Position numbers and translations under genes: made by a program
Shown: positions 1 through 5,562 of the stretch, in pieces
Layout: each line of letters begins with the position of its first letter
Numbering within the stretch: the stretch's first letter is position 1
Origin: Betaproteobacteria bacterium
GTDB taxonomy: Bacteria; Pseudomonadota; Gammaproteobacteria; Burkholderiales; Burkholderiaceae_D
Assembly: GCA_015655165.1 (NCBI GenBank)
Contig: JAATFN010000271.1
Coordinates: 1 to 5,562 of the forward strand
Reading direction: 5' to 3'
DNA: 5,562 bases
The notes under the pieces: generated by a model
Database searches by the model: none
The model's input: only the letters and a program-made list of their open reading frames with translations
Told to the model about the DNA's origin: nothing

Positions 1-132
1 AATATCTTTATCAACACTGGTCATGGTGTAAATGGTTGGGCCACTGCTGTTGCTACCGCAAAATTGTTAACCGATCACATTATGGATCAGGAGACAGAAA
101 TCGATACAACAGGACTTTTTATTCACGTGTAA
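1..132 (+). CDS. FAD-dependent D-amino-acid dehydrogenase (DadA-like), C-terminal fragment
   Basis: Frame 1 is open from the first base to TAA at 130-132 and gives 43 residues; the gene starts upstream of the window. The segment NTGHGVNGW, followed by an alanine-rich helix and KLLTDHI, matches the C-terminal FAD-binding signature of the DAO/DadA family (typically NTGHGxxGWxxA...LLxDLI). The tail ending in DTTGLFIHV corresponds to the usual short tail after that helix. Known family members oxidatively deaminate D-amino acids, such as D-alanine, to 2-oxo acids and pass electrons to the respiratory chain from the inner face of the cytoplasmic membrane. Several DadA paralogues are common in betaproteobacteria, so substrate and exact paralogue cannot be fixed from this piece. 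Other FAD oxidoreductases of the DAO fold (glycine oxidase, sarcosine oxidase) are less likely. The downstream nnr gene begins 22 bases after the stop with no visible terminator between them, which suggests one transcript. Confidence 0.8.
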   Translation, partial: NIFINTGHGVNGWATAVATAKLLTDHIMDQETEIDTTGLFIHV

Positions 133-154
133 TTCTTCGATTGGCCAAGTTTCG

Positions 155-1663
155 ATGCTGCCCCCACTTTTGCCTCTTACCGATATCCGCAATATCGAAC
201 AAAGCGCCCTCGCCCGTCTGGCACCACATACGTTGATGTATCGGGCAGGACTGGCAACAGCCAAACTTGCGATGCAACTGGTGAGCGATACATCCGCACC
301 GATTCTGGTGGTAGCAGGAACGGGTAACAATGGTGGAGATGCATTCGAGACAGCCTATCAGCTCGCCCAACACCACTACAACGTCACGATCTTGTGTCAT
401 GCCGCACAATTAGACAGTATTGTTGATGTCGGCCACCCGGTTCACCGTGTTCGTACAACCGCTGCCAAATTTATCGATATCGACCAAAGTACAGCAACTG
501 TCGCTCAAACCTGGAGTCTCATCATTGACGGCTTGTTTGGCATTGGGCTACAACGGCCCATCACAGGATATCTCAGCACCTTGGTGCATGCCATCAATCG
601 CCATACATGTCCTATTCTTGCGATTGATGTTCCCAGCGGAATTGATGCCGATACCGGCATAGTAGTCGGTAACAGTGAAGGCGCCGCCATCCATGCTACC
701 CACACAATCACCTTTATCGCAGACAAACCTGGATTGCATACCTGTGATGGCGTCGACTACAGCGGGCACATCACTGTTAACACACTGAATATTGAAGAAG
801 TCAGCAAGCTGCCATCCCTATGCGCTTTAAACACCGAAGCCTGTTTTACTGAAGCATTCATACCAAGACGTCGAAATTCCCATAAAGGTAACTTTGGCGA
901 TTTGATCATCATTGGTGGTGCACAAGGTATGGTCGGCGCACCAATACTCTCTGCCAGAGCCGGATTGCATGCAGGTGCCGGCAAAACATTTGTCGCATTT
1001 GCCGGCCAGGCACCGGATTATGACCATAGCCACCCAGAACTGATGTTTCGTCAAGCAACGACGATTGAATTTGATCGTGCTGTTATTGTCACAGGTCCGG
1101 GCCTTGGCATATCAGATGAAGCACAACAGCTCGTACATCGGGTCCTCTCTACACAAAACATGCTGGTACTGGATGCCGATGCACTCAATCTCATTGCCAA
1201 AAATGCCTTGCTACAGCAGTTATTACGCTCACGCAACCCTGATACGACCATCATCACGCCCCATCCTTTAGAAGCAGCACGTCTTTTGGGTTGCACTGCT
1301 ACAGAAGTTCAAAATGATCGGCTTACTGCAGCAAAAAAGCTGGCACGCCTGTTCAAGGTGGTTGCTGTCGTCAAAGGTGCCGGCACGATCATTGCGACGA
1401 CATCCGAACAGACTTTCATCAATACTACCGGCAACCCGGCACTATCAACTGGTGGCACAGGGGATGTATTAGCAGGCCTTTGCGGTGCATTGGTTGCACA
1501 GAAGATCCCCGTCGACAAAGCTGCATTAGCTGCTGTATGGATACATGGTCGTGCTGCAGATAATTTGGTTGCGCATGGGATCGGGCCGATTGGTTTAACC
1601 GCAAGCGAGCTGACTATCGAAATACGAAACGTCATCAATACGCTGACTAAAAAATCGCAATAA
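155..1663 (+). CDS. nnr: Bifunctional NAD(P)H-hydrate repair enzyme Nnr (epimerase + ADP-dependent dehydratase)
   Basis: This 502-residue protein (E. coli YjeF/Nnr is of similar size) repairs hydrated NADH and NADPH in the cytoplasm. The N-terminal epimerase interconverts the R and S forms; the C-terminal kinase-like domain dehydrates the S form using ADP. Epimerase domain (about 1-215): GTGNNGGDA at 55-63, IDGLFGIG at 124-131 and AIDVPSGIDADTG at 156-168. Dehydratase domain (about 230-495): HKGNFGDLIIIGG at 243-255, GPGLG at 314-318, LDADALN at 339-345, TPHPLEAARLLG at 368-379, VKGAGT at 406-411 and GNPALSTGGTGDVLAG at 426-441, whose Asp437 matches the conserved catalytic aspartate. Both domains look intact. 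The epimerase loop ends GDA rather than the common GDG. ATG 155 is chosen because no ATG, GTG or TTG precedes it in frame after the upstream stop and the family's N-terminal helix (IRNIEQ...LM.RAG) starts a few residues later; no clear Shine-Dalgarno is visible. It probably shares a transcript with the dehydrogenase gene upstream. Confidence 0.96.
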   Translation: MLPPLLPLTDIRNIEQSALARLAPHTLMYRAGLATAKLAMQLVSDTSAPILVVAGTGNNGGDAFETAYQLAQHHYNVTILCHAAQLDSIVDVGHPVHRVRTTAAKFIDIDQSTATVAQTWSLIIDGLFGIGLQRPITGYLSTLVHAINRHTCPILAIDVPSGIDADTGIVVGNSEGAAIHATHTITFIADKPGLHTCDGVDYSGHITVNTLNIEEVSKLPSLCALNTEACFTEAFIPRRRNSHKGNFGDLIIIGGAQGMVGAPILSARAGLHAGAGKTFVAFAGQAPDYDHSHPELMFRQATTIEFDRAVIVTGPGLGISDEAQQLVHRVLSTQNMLVLDADALNLIAKNALLQQLLRSRNPDTTIITPHPLEAARLLGCTATEVQNDRLTAAKKLARLFKVVAVVKGAGTIIATTSEQTFINTTGNPALSTGGTGDVLAGLCGALVAQKIPVDKAALAAVWIHGRAADNLVAHGIGPIGLTASELTIEIRNVINTLTKKSQ

Positions 1664-1714
1664 CCCGGGCGGATTTTACAAATGACGATTTCAAAAAACA
1701 ATGTGCGCCTGTAT

Positions 1715-1723
1715 TGTTATAAT
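1715..1723 (+). promoter_or_regulatory. Probable extended -10 promoter for the DMT transporter gene
   Basis: In the 132-base gap after nnr (1664-1795) the sequence TGTTATAAT combines a TG dinucleotide one base upstream with a perfect TATAAT hexamer at 1718-1723, an extended -10 element for the housekeeping sigma factor. No good -35 lies 17 bases upstream (AAAACA at 1695-1700 shares only its last three bases with consensus), which is usual for extended -10 promoters. Transcription would begin near 1730, giving an AT-rich leader of about 65 bases. The leader has no strong Shine-Dalgarno just before ATG 1796. The rest of the gap shows no riboswitch-like structure or operator that I can recognise. 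Confidence 0.6.
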
Positions 1724-1795
1724 CAACATTACCTTGATTGATAAAAAAAATTAAAACGAGACAATTACCTTCATTAAAAAAACAAGCAACATCAC

Positions 1796-2758
1796 ATGTC
1801 TACATCATCAACAAATGCATCGGCTACAACAGGGCTTGGCCTTGCTCCCGAAATCAAATCCTGGCTTGGAATTGTGCTTCTGGTTGCAGCCGTATCAACA
1901 TTGTCGATGTTAGATAGCGTCAATAAAATACTGGCTATTGCCGGCTACCATGTCGTCATGATTGCCTGGATACGTTATACCGGGAATACGATATTTATGG
2001 TCTTCACAATGGTACCCATGTACCAAAAGCGCACAGGCTACAGTATCCTAAAAACAAACAACCTGCGTCTGCAATTGTTTCGCGCTTGCATGCTATTACT
2101 GTCGACATTGATCTTTTTCACAATGTTACGGATCATGCCGATTGCCGAGGCTACATCGCTAAACTTCTGTGCACCGTTAATTGTGCTGGCAGTCTCGCCT
2201 TGGGTATTGAAGGAGCCGTCACGGATGTCGCGCTGGATTGCTGTCATGATCGGCTTTATCGGCATGCTTATCGTTGTACGCCCAGGTGGCGACATACCGC
2301 TAGCAGGTGTACTGCTGGGTGCATGCTCTGCCTGCACATTTGCAACATTCTCGATCTTGAACAAAAAACTGGCCAAAGTCGATGATCCGACCGTCACCCT
2401 TTTCTATGGCGCAATTGTAGGGATGATAATAAGCACGATTGCCGTACCTTTTTTCTGGTCAATACATACGCCCAGCACCATCGAATGGCTATTGATTGTA
2501 TCGATGGGGTTAACCAGCACGCTTGGCCATTTTTTCATGAACTGTGCATATAAGCATGCCGAGGCCAGTATGCTGATGCCCTTTACCTATATGCAGATTA
2601 TTGCGGCAGCGACATTGGGTTGGCTGGTATTTGACCAATTCCCGGATGGTTTTACCTTGTTGGGAATTTTAATTATCTGCTTTAGCGGAGCCGGTATTGC
2701 GTGCTACGAATATTATCTGACACACCAACGCAAAGGCACAGTACACGGCATCAGATAA
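1796..2758 (+). CDS. DMT-superfamily (EamA-domain) inner-membrane transporter
   Basis: The 320-residue product has a hydrophilic N-terminus of about 22 residues, then ten predicted membrane helices: roughly 23-41, 51-73, 94-112, 118-137, 146-162, 167-188, 200-221, 230-248, 258-279 and 286-305. This is the 5+5 duplicated EamA architecture. In the first half, LRIMPIAEATSLNFCAPL (111-128) followed by a KEP loop (139-141), an arginine-bearing helix start and IVVRPGG (159-165) is characteristic. In the second half, AYKHAEASMLMPFTYMQ (251-267) is the equivalent motif. Length and layout fit the RhaT/RarD/S-adenosylmethionine-transporter-like branch of the drug/metabolite transporter superfamily. These are inner-membrane carriers, usually proton- or exchange-driven; the substrate cannot be told from sequence. 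It appears to be a single-gene transcript from its own promoter. Its last 8 bases overlap the end of the convergent ATPase gene. ATG 1796 is preferred because the next Met (38) lies inside helix 1. Confidence 0.9.
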   Translation: MSTSSTNASATTGLGLAPEIKSWLGIVLLVAAVSTLSMLDSVNKILAIAGYHVVMIAWIRYTGNTIFMVFTMVPMYQKRTGYSILKTNNLRLQLFRACMLLLSTLIFFTMLRIMPIAEATSLNFCAPLIVLAVSPWVLKEPSRMSRWIAVMIGFIGMLIVVRPGGDIPLAGVLLGACSACTFATFSILNKKLAKVDDPTVTLFYGAIVGMIISTIAVPFFWSIHTPSTIEWLLIVSMGLTSTLGHFFMNCAYKHAEASMLMPFTYMQIIAAATLGWLVFDQFPDGFTLLGILIICFSGAGIACYEYYLTHQRKGTVHGIR

Positions 2759-3470
2759 CCCGCTTGCCTGCGGCAATCGTAATCGTTGTCTGGCAACGGG
2801 CAGCAATAGCGGTATCATGCGTGACCAATACCAGTGTCGATCCGTGCTCACGGTTCAATTCAAACATCAGTTGCATAATCGACTCGCCTGTCACCGCATC
2901 CAGGCTACCGGTGGGCTCATCGGCCAACAACAGTGGCGGTTCTGTCACAAATGCTCTGGCTAACGCCACACGCTGCTGCTCGCCACCGGAGAGAAATTTG
3001 GGATAATGCTTCAAACGCGTCCCCAAGCCCACACGATCGAGCATATGCTCGGCTTTTTGGCGTGCCTGTGGATCACCACGCAACTCCAATGGCAACATGA
3101 CATTTTCCAGCGCGTTTAAATGCCCCAGCAATTGGAATGACTGAAAGACAAAGCTCAGTTTGGTCTTGCGTAACAATGCCCGGCCATCTTCATCCAAGGC
3201 AAAAATATCGATACCATCGATCTTGACGGTACCTGACGTTGGCACATCCAAACCTGCCAATAAACCAAGCAAGGTTGACTTGCCAGAACCTGATGCACCG
3301 ACAATTGCCAGTGTGGTTCCTTTTTCTACGGTAAACTCGACATTTTGCAAGATCGATAGCTCGCCTGCAGGGCTATGATCTGTCGCAGGTGCTGCGACAT
3401 CGGCAACCCGTTTGGATAATGCAATGACCTCGATCGCTGGATGATGTTGACTGGCAGAAGATTGATGCAT
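2751..3470 (-). CDS. ybbA: ABC transporter ATP-binding protein, YbbA/LolD-type
   Basis: This 239-residue nucleotide-binding subunit has every catalytic motif: Walker A GASGSGKST (58-66), Q-loop Gln110 in VFQSFQLLGHLNALENV, signature LSGGEQQR (160-167), Walker B LLLADEP (180-186) with catalytic Glu185, D-loop SLD (189-191) and switch His218 in LVTHD. The Q-loop region, followed by MLPLELRG, places it in the MacB/LolD/YbbA subfamily, which powers lipoprotein or envelope-associated export through FtsX-like permeases. YbbA is favoured over LolD because the gene lies divergent to tesA, as in E. coli. It is slightly longer than usual, with a polar His/Ser-rich N-terminus and a short Ala/Pro-rich insertion around 22-36. 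ATG 3470 is the only early start; the 20 bases upstream hold no Shine-Dalgarno for this strand. No ybbP-type permease gene follows, since the next gene is the convergent transporter, so its partner must be encoded elsewhere or absent. No terminator is seen at its end. Confidence 0.92.
   Translation of the reverse strand: MHQSSASQHHPAIEVIALSKRVADVAAPATDHSPAGELSILQNVEFTVEKGTTLAIVGASGSGKSTLLGLLAGLDVPTSGTVKIDGIDIFALDEDGRALLRKTKLSFVFQSFQLLGHLNALENVMLPLELRGDPQARQKAEHMLDRVGLGTRLKHYPKFLSGGEQQRVALARAFVTEPPLLLADEPTGSLDAVTGESIMQLMFELNREHGSTLVLVTHDTAIAARCQTTITIAAGKRVI
3415..3420 (+). promoter_or_regulatory. Candidate -10 element for tesA inside the ybbA coding region
   Basis: GATAAT matches five of six bases of the -10 consensus. 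A weak -35 candidate, CTGCGA at 3392-3397 (three of six), sits exactly 17 bases upstream. Transcription from here would start near 3427 and give a leader of about 60 bases for tesA. A second partial signal is TTGACT at 3447-3452 (five of six to a -35), but only a poor -10 follows it. Because the divergent start codons are 17 bases apart, the tesA promoter has to lie within ybbA. This specific site is a guess from sequence alone. Confidence 0.3.
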
Positions 3471-3476
3471 GCAAAT

Positions 3477-3483
3477 AAGGAGT
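3477..3483 (+). promoter_or_regulatory. Strong Shine-Dalgarno that fixes the GTG start of tesA
   Basis: AAGGAGT lies five to six bases before GTG 3488, the ideal distance. No ATG with comparable support exists nearby: the next Met, codon 8, would remove the Lys/Arg-rich n-region of the signal peptide. The site sits in the 17-base gap between the two divergent start codons, so the same bases form the upstream leader of ybbA on the other strand. Confidence 0.85.
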
Positions 3484-3487
3484 AAAA

Positions 3488-4120
3488 GTGGATAAAAAAC
3501 AAAACCGTATGATTGGGCTATGGCACTGTGTCGCCTGCATAATGATGCTTGTCACAACGCATGCTTATTCTGCACCAAAAAACATACTCGTGCTAGGTGA
3601 TAGTTTATCGGCAGAATATGGATTAACACGTGGCACAGGTTGGGTCGCACTTTTGCAAACACGTCTTGCCGAACAAAAAATCGATGCAACCATCCTGAAT
3701 GCCAGCATTAGCGGAGAAACCAGCAGCGGCGGCAAAGCACGTTTTCCATCGCTCTTAGCCCGTCACAAGCCGGATATTGTCATTGTCGAGTTAGGTGCGA
3801 ATGATGCGCTGCGCGGCTTGCAATTAAGTGCCACAAAAGACAATCTGCAAGACATCATCACCCGGGCCAACAATGCCAAAGCCAAGGTTCTTCTGGTCGG
3901 CATGCAAATTCCGCCTAACTACGGTCGTGATTACACACAACAATTCACTTCCCTGTTTGGTACATTGGCAAAAAACAACAAAACAGCGTTTGTGCCTTTT
4001 TTACTGGACAAGGTTGCCGACAAGATGGACTTGTTCCAAAGTGATCGTACCCATCCCAACGAACAGGCACATCCAATAATACTGAATAATGTCTGGCCAT
4101 ATTTGTTACCATTACTGTGA
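3488..4120 (+). CDS. tesA: Periplasmic arylesterase / lysophospholipase L1 / thioesterase I (SGNH hydrolase)
   Basis: The 210-residue product is a secreted SGNH/GDSL hydrolase that cleaves acyl esters and thioesters, such as lysophospholipids, aryl esters and acyl-CoA, in the periplasm. A signal peptide is evident: basic n-region (KK, R7), hydrophobic core about 8-24 and probable cleavage after AYS (28), since proline at 30 disfavours cleavage one residue later. The four catalytic blocks are complete: GDSL with nucleophile Ser39, ISGET with oxyanion Gly76, GAND with Asn105, and DRTH with Asp186 and His189. The Gly-Asn, Asn-Asp and Asp-His spacings (29, 81 and 3) equal those of E. coli TesA as I recall it. 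Translation starts at GTG, supported by a well-placed AAGGAG. The gene is divergent from ybbA, the same pairing as in E. coli, and ends before a palindromic terminator. True physiological substrate is unknown; the Cys residues in the signal peptide do not form a proper lipobox. Confidence 0.95.
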   Translation: MDKKQNRMIGLWHCVACIMMLVTTHAYSAPKNILVLGDSLSAEYGLTRGTGWVALLQTRLAEQKIDATILNASISGETSSGGKARFPSLLARHKPDIVIVELGANDALRGLQLSATKDNLQDIITRANNAKAKVLLVGMQIPPNYGRDYTQQFTSLFGTLAKNNKTAFVPFLLDKVADKMDLFQSDRTHPNEQAHPIILNNVWPYLLPLL

Positions 4121-4143
4121 TGATATCAATTCATAGTACAAAA

Positions 4144-4169
4144 AATAAGCCCGCATATGCGGGCTTATT
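4144..4169 (-). terminator. Rho-independent terminator between convergent ppiD and tesA, probably bidirectional
   Basis: A perfect 26-base palindrome folds into an 11-base-pair stem (4144-4154 with 4159-4169) with a four-base ATAT loop and a GC-rich core, GCCCGC/GCGGGC. Read on the minus strand, the stem runs directly into an uninterrupted T tract (complement of A4140-4145), giving a classic terminator 16 bases after the ppiD stop. On the plus strand it lies 23 bases after the tesA stop and is followed only by TTATTCACAT, a weaker tail. It should therefore work best for ppiD and more modestly for tesA. Confidence 0.88.
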
Positions 4170-4185
4170 CACATCATTAGCGACT

Positions 4186-5562
4186 TTACTCTGACGCCGG
4201 GGCAGTAATTTGACCACCTTTCAAGATTTCCACTTTCGCTTTTTTCTTCAACGTTTCCAGATAAGCCAGTGTTTCTTGCTGTACTAATACGTTTGCAATT
4301 TGCTCACGCTCTGTTTTACGACGTTCCGCATCTTTAACAGACGGTTGTTCGACTTTAGTGATACGGAAAATCGTATAGCCTTCATCTTCTTTTACCACGC
4401 CAACATATGCTGGCAACGTCGATACATTCGTACGCATGACTGCATTGAAATTGGCTTCAGTCCAACCTTGTGTTTTAACATGAGAAACAGTTTGTGTTTG
4501 CGTGAAGCCAACACCACCAGCATCTTTGGTACCTAATTTGGCCAATTCGGCTTCACCGGCAATTTTCGCCAGTTTCACCGCTTCTGCTTGGGCGACACGC
4601 GAAGTGATGGTACTTTTCACTTCGTCAAACGCTCGTGTAGTAACAGGACTGTATTGAACAATACGACCGGCAATCAACTGATTCGGAGATGTTTCAACCA
4701 CTTCTGAATTATGCTTGGATTTGATCACGTCATTGGTAAATAACGCTCTCAAGAATTTCGGATTATTCACAGCGACTGTTGCACCCAATGCAGGATTGGA
4801 TTGACGTGTCACATTTGCAATTGTCTCAATCTTCAACTTCAATTTATCTGCTGCCGGTTGCAAGCTATCGCCTTGCTCGTACACCAGATTATTGAACTGT
4901 TCAGCCAACTCTGCATATTTTTTGCCAAACAACTGGGCTTTGACTGTTGCTGCGATATCATTTTTGACAGTAGCAAATGGTTTCGCAACAGACGGTTTGA
5001 TGTCGGTAACTTTAATGATGTGGAAACCAAACTCGGACTCAACCAGACCACTGATTTCATCTTTATTGAGCTTATATGCTGCATCTTCAAATGCTTTGAC
5101 CATCAGACCTTTATCAAAAAAGCCCAAATCACCACCAACTTCAGCAGAACCAGGATCTTGTGAATTTTCTTTTGCCAGTTTGGCAAATTCATTCGGGTTG
5201 GCTTTTAATTGTGCAAGCAAGCCCTCCGCTTTTGTTTTTGCAGCAACTTTGTCGGCAGCAGAAGCAGAAGATGGCACCGCAATCAGGATATGGCTTGCAC
5301 GGCGTTGTTCAGGCGTTGTGTACTGCTGGATATTTTGATCGTAATAAGCTTGTAAATCTGTATCACTGACATTGATTTGTGATTCGACAACAGCACGGTC
5401 AAGTACGACATATTCGACTGCCGCATGTTCAGGTATCTGAAATTGGGTCACATTCGCTTTATAGTAAGCTTGCAACATATCGTCTGTCACGTTCACTTTA
5501 GTCGCATAATCTGCTGCACGGAAAGTCAGCGATTGGACTGTACGCTCCTGATCATTGATGTC
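4186..5562 (-). CDS. ppiD: PpiD-type periplasmic folding factor (SurA_N/parvulin domains), N-terminus outside window
   Basis: The frame is open from the window edge to TAA at 4186-4188, giving 458 residues; the true start and the expected N-terminal membrane anchor lie beyond 5562. GTG at 5494-5496 is internal, because the 22 codons before it (including FRAADYATK) continue the family sequence. In fragment numbering, helical chaperone segments with YYKAN and YYDQN motifs (23-85) precede a parvulin domain at about 85-190. That domain shows RRASHILI, NSQDPGSAEVGGDLGFFDKG, MVKAFEDAAYKL and FGFHIIKV. A long helical C-terminal region follows, ending in a Lys/Glu-rich helix and GGQITAPASE. PpiD is an inner-membrane-anchored chaperone that works in the periplasm near the Sec translocon on emerging outer-membrane and secreted proteins. 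The E. coli parvulin domain is reported to lack isomerase activity, so activity here is uncertain. A SurA-like or PrsA-like protein is the alternative, but length and C-terminus favour PpiD. It is terminated by the hairpin at 4144-4169. Confidence 0.88.
   Translation of the reverse strand, partial: DINDQERTVQSLTFRAADYATKVNVTDDMLQAYYKANVTQFQIPEHAAVEYVVLDRAVVESQINVSDTDLQAYYDQNIQQYTTPEQRRASHILIAVPSSASAADKVAAKTKAEGLLAQLKANPNEFAKLAKENSQDPGSAEVGGDLGFFDKGLMVKAFEDAAYKLNKDEISGLVESEFGFHIIKVTDIKPSVAKPFATVKNDIAATVKAQLFGKKYAELAEQFNNLVYEQGDSLQPAADKLKLKIETIANVTRQSNPALGATVAVNNPKFLRALFTNDVIKSKHNSEVVETSPNQLIAGRIVQYSPVTTRAFDEVKSTITSRVAQAEAVKLAKIAGEAELAKLGTKDAGGVGFTQTQTVSHVKTQGWTEANFNAVMRTNVSTLPAYVGVVKEDEGYTIFRITKVEQPSVKDAERRKTEREQIANVLVQQETLAYLETLKKKAKVEILKGGQITAPASE
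5308..5496 (-). repeat. Duplicated YY-helix motif within PpiD
   Basis: Two 23-residue segments, encoded by 5428-5496 and 5308-5376, are 12/23 identical at an offset of exactly 40 residues. The shared pattern is NV(T/S)D..LQAYY..N..Q(F/Y)..PE. DNA identity is patchy, with a shared CAAGCTTA, so the duplication is old rather than recent. Similar helix-turn motifs precede the parvulin domain in PpiD and SurA-like chaperones, so this is probably a family trait. Confidence 0.65.

Noticed and set aside
1651..1677. Possible terminator hairpin at the end of nnr, AAAATCGC pairing with GCGGATTTT
   Set aside because: The stem is AT-rich with a bulged G, and no T tract follows beyond the stem; too weak to call.
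1309..1701. A 130-codon minus-strand open frame opposite the end of nnr
   Set aside because: It overlaps highly conserved dehydratase motifs of nnr, and its translation has no recognisable family or composition of a real protein.
2764..2776. Hairpin TTGCC-TGC-GGCAA near the convergent junction
   Set aside because: The stem is only five base pairs, it lies within ybbA coding sequence, and neither strand has a T tract after it.
3466..3473. Palindrome TGCATGCA over the ybbA start codon as a possible operator
   Set aside because: Eight-base palindromes are expected many times by chance in a window of this size, and the symmetry does not extend to flanking bases.
3488..3580. TesA as a lipoprotein because of cysteines in the signal peptide
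   Set aside because: The residues before each cysteine do not fit a lipobox and they fall inside the hydrophobic core; a normal signal peptidase I site (AYS) follows.
4801..5338. Open frames on the plus strand opposite ppiD (up to 148 codons)
   Set aside because: They show no domain motifs or ribosome binding sites and are antisense shadows of the ppiD reading frame.
5494..5496. GTG as the start of a complete 436-residue protein on the minus strand
   Set aside because: The frame stays open to the window edge and the upstream codons continue the PpiD-like sequence, so this is an internal valine.

Overview
The window looks like an ordinary, gene-dense chromosomal segment of a Gram-negative bacterium of moderate GC content, most likely a betaproteobacterium (Burkholderiales, perhaps Oxalobacteraceae-like). 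That placement is an inference. It rests on the protein families, on the tesA/ybbA divergent pair lying next to a ppiD-type chaperone gene, and on the overall sequence style; no database search was possible. Nearly all of the DNA is coding, and no non-coding gap exceeds about 130 bases. I see no tRNA, rRNA, CRISPR array, insertion sequence, prophage gene or integration scar.

Layout. (1) Positions 1-132 hold the last 43 codons of an FAD-dependent D-amino-acid dehydrogenase (DadA-like), plus strand. (2) After 22 bases comes nnr (155-1663, plus), the bifunctional NAD(P)H-hydrate epimerase/dehydratase, probably co-transcribed with gene 1. (3) A 132-base gap carries a good extended -10 promoter for a ten-helix DMT/EamA-family transporter (1796-2758, plus). 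(4) The transporter's end overlaps by 8 bases the end of a convergent ABC ATPase gene of the YbbA/LolD type (2751-3470, minus). (5) Only 17 bases from the ATPase start, and divergent from it, begins tesA (3488-4120, plus), a secreted SGNH-family esterase/lysophospholipase with a GTG start and a strong Shine-Dalgarno sequence. (6) A 26-base perfect palindrome at 4144-4169 is the terminator between tesA and the convergent gene. (7) The 3' portion of a ppiD-type periplasmic folding factor (4186 to the window end, minus) fills the rest and is cut by the window edge.

How the genes relate. Nnr is cytoplasmic metabolite repair. TesA, YbbA and PpiD act at or beyond the inner membrane, and the tesA-ybbA divergent arrangement is an old, conserved neighbourhood also found in E. 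coli. Here the ATPase is not followed by its usual permease gene (ybbP); the transporter gene abuts it tail to tail instead. I found no convincing undescribed system. The observations listed as findings concern gene packing, regulatory architecture and small motif deviations.
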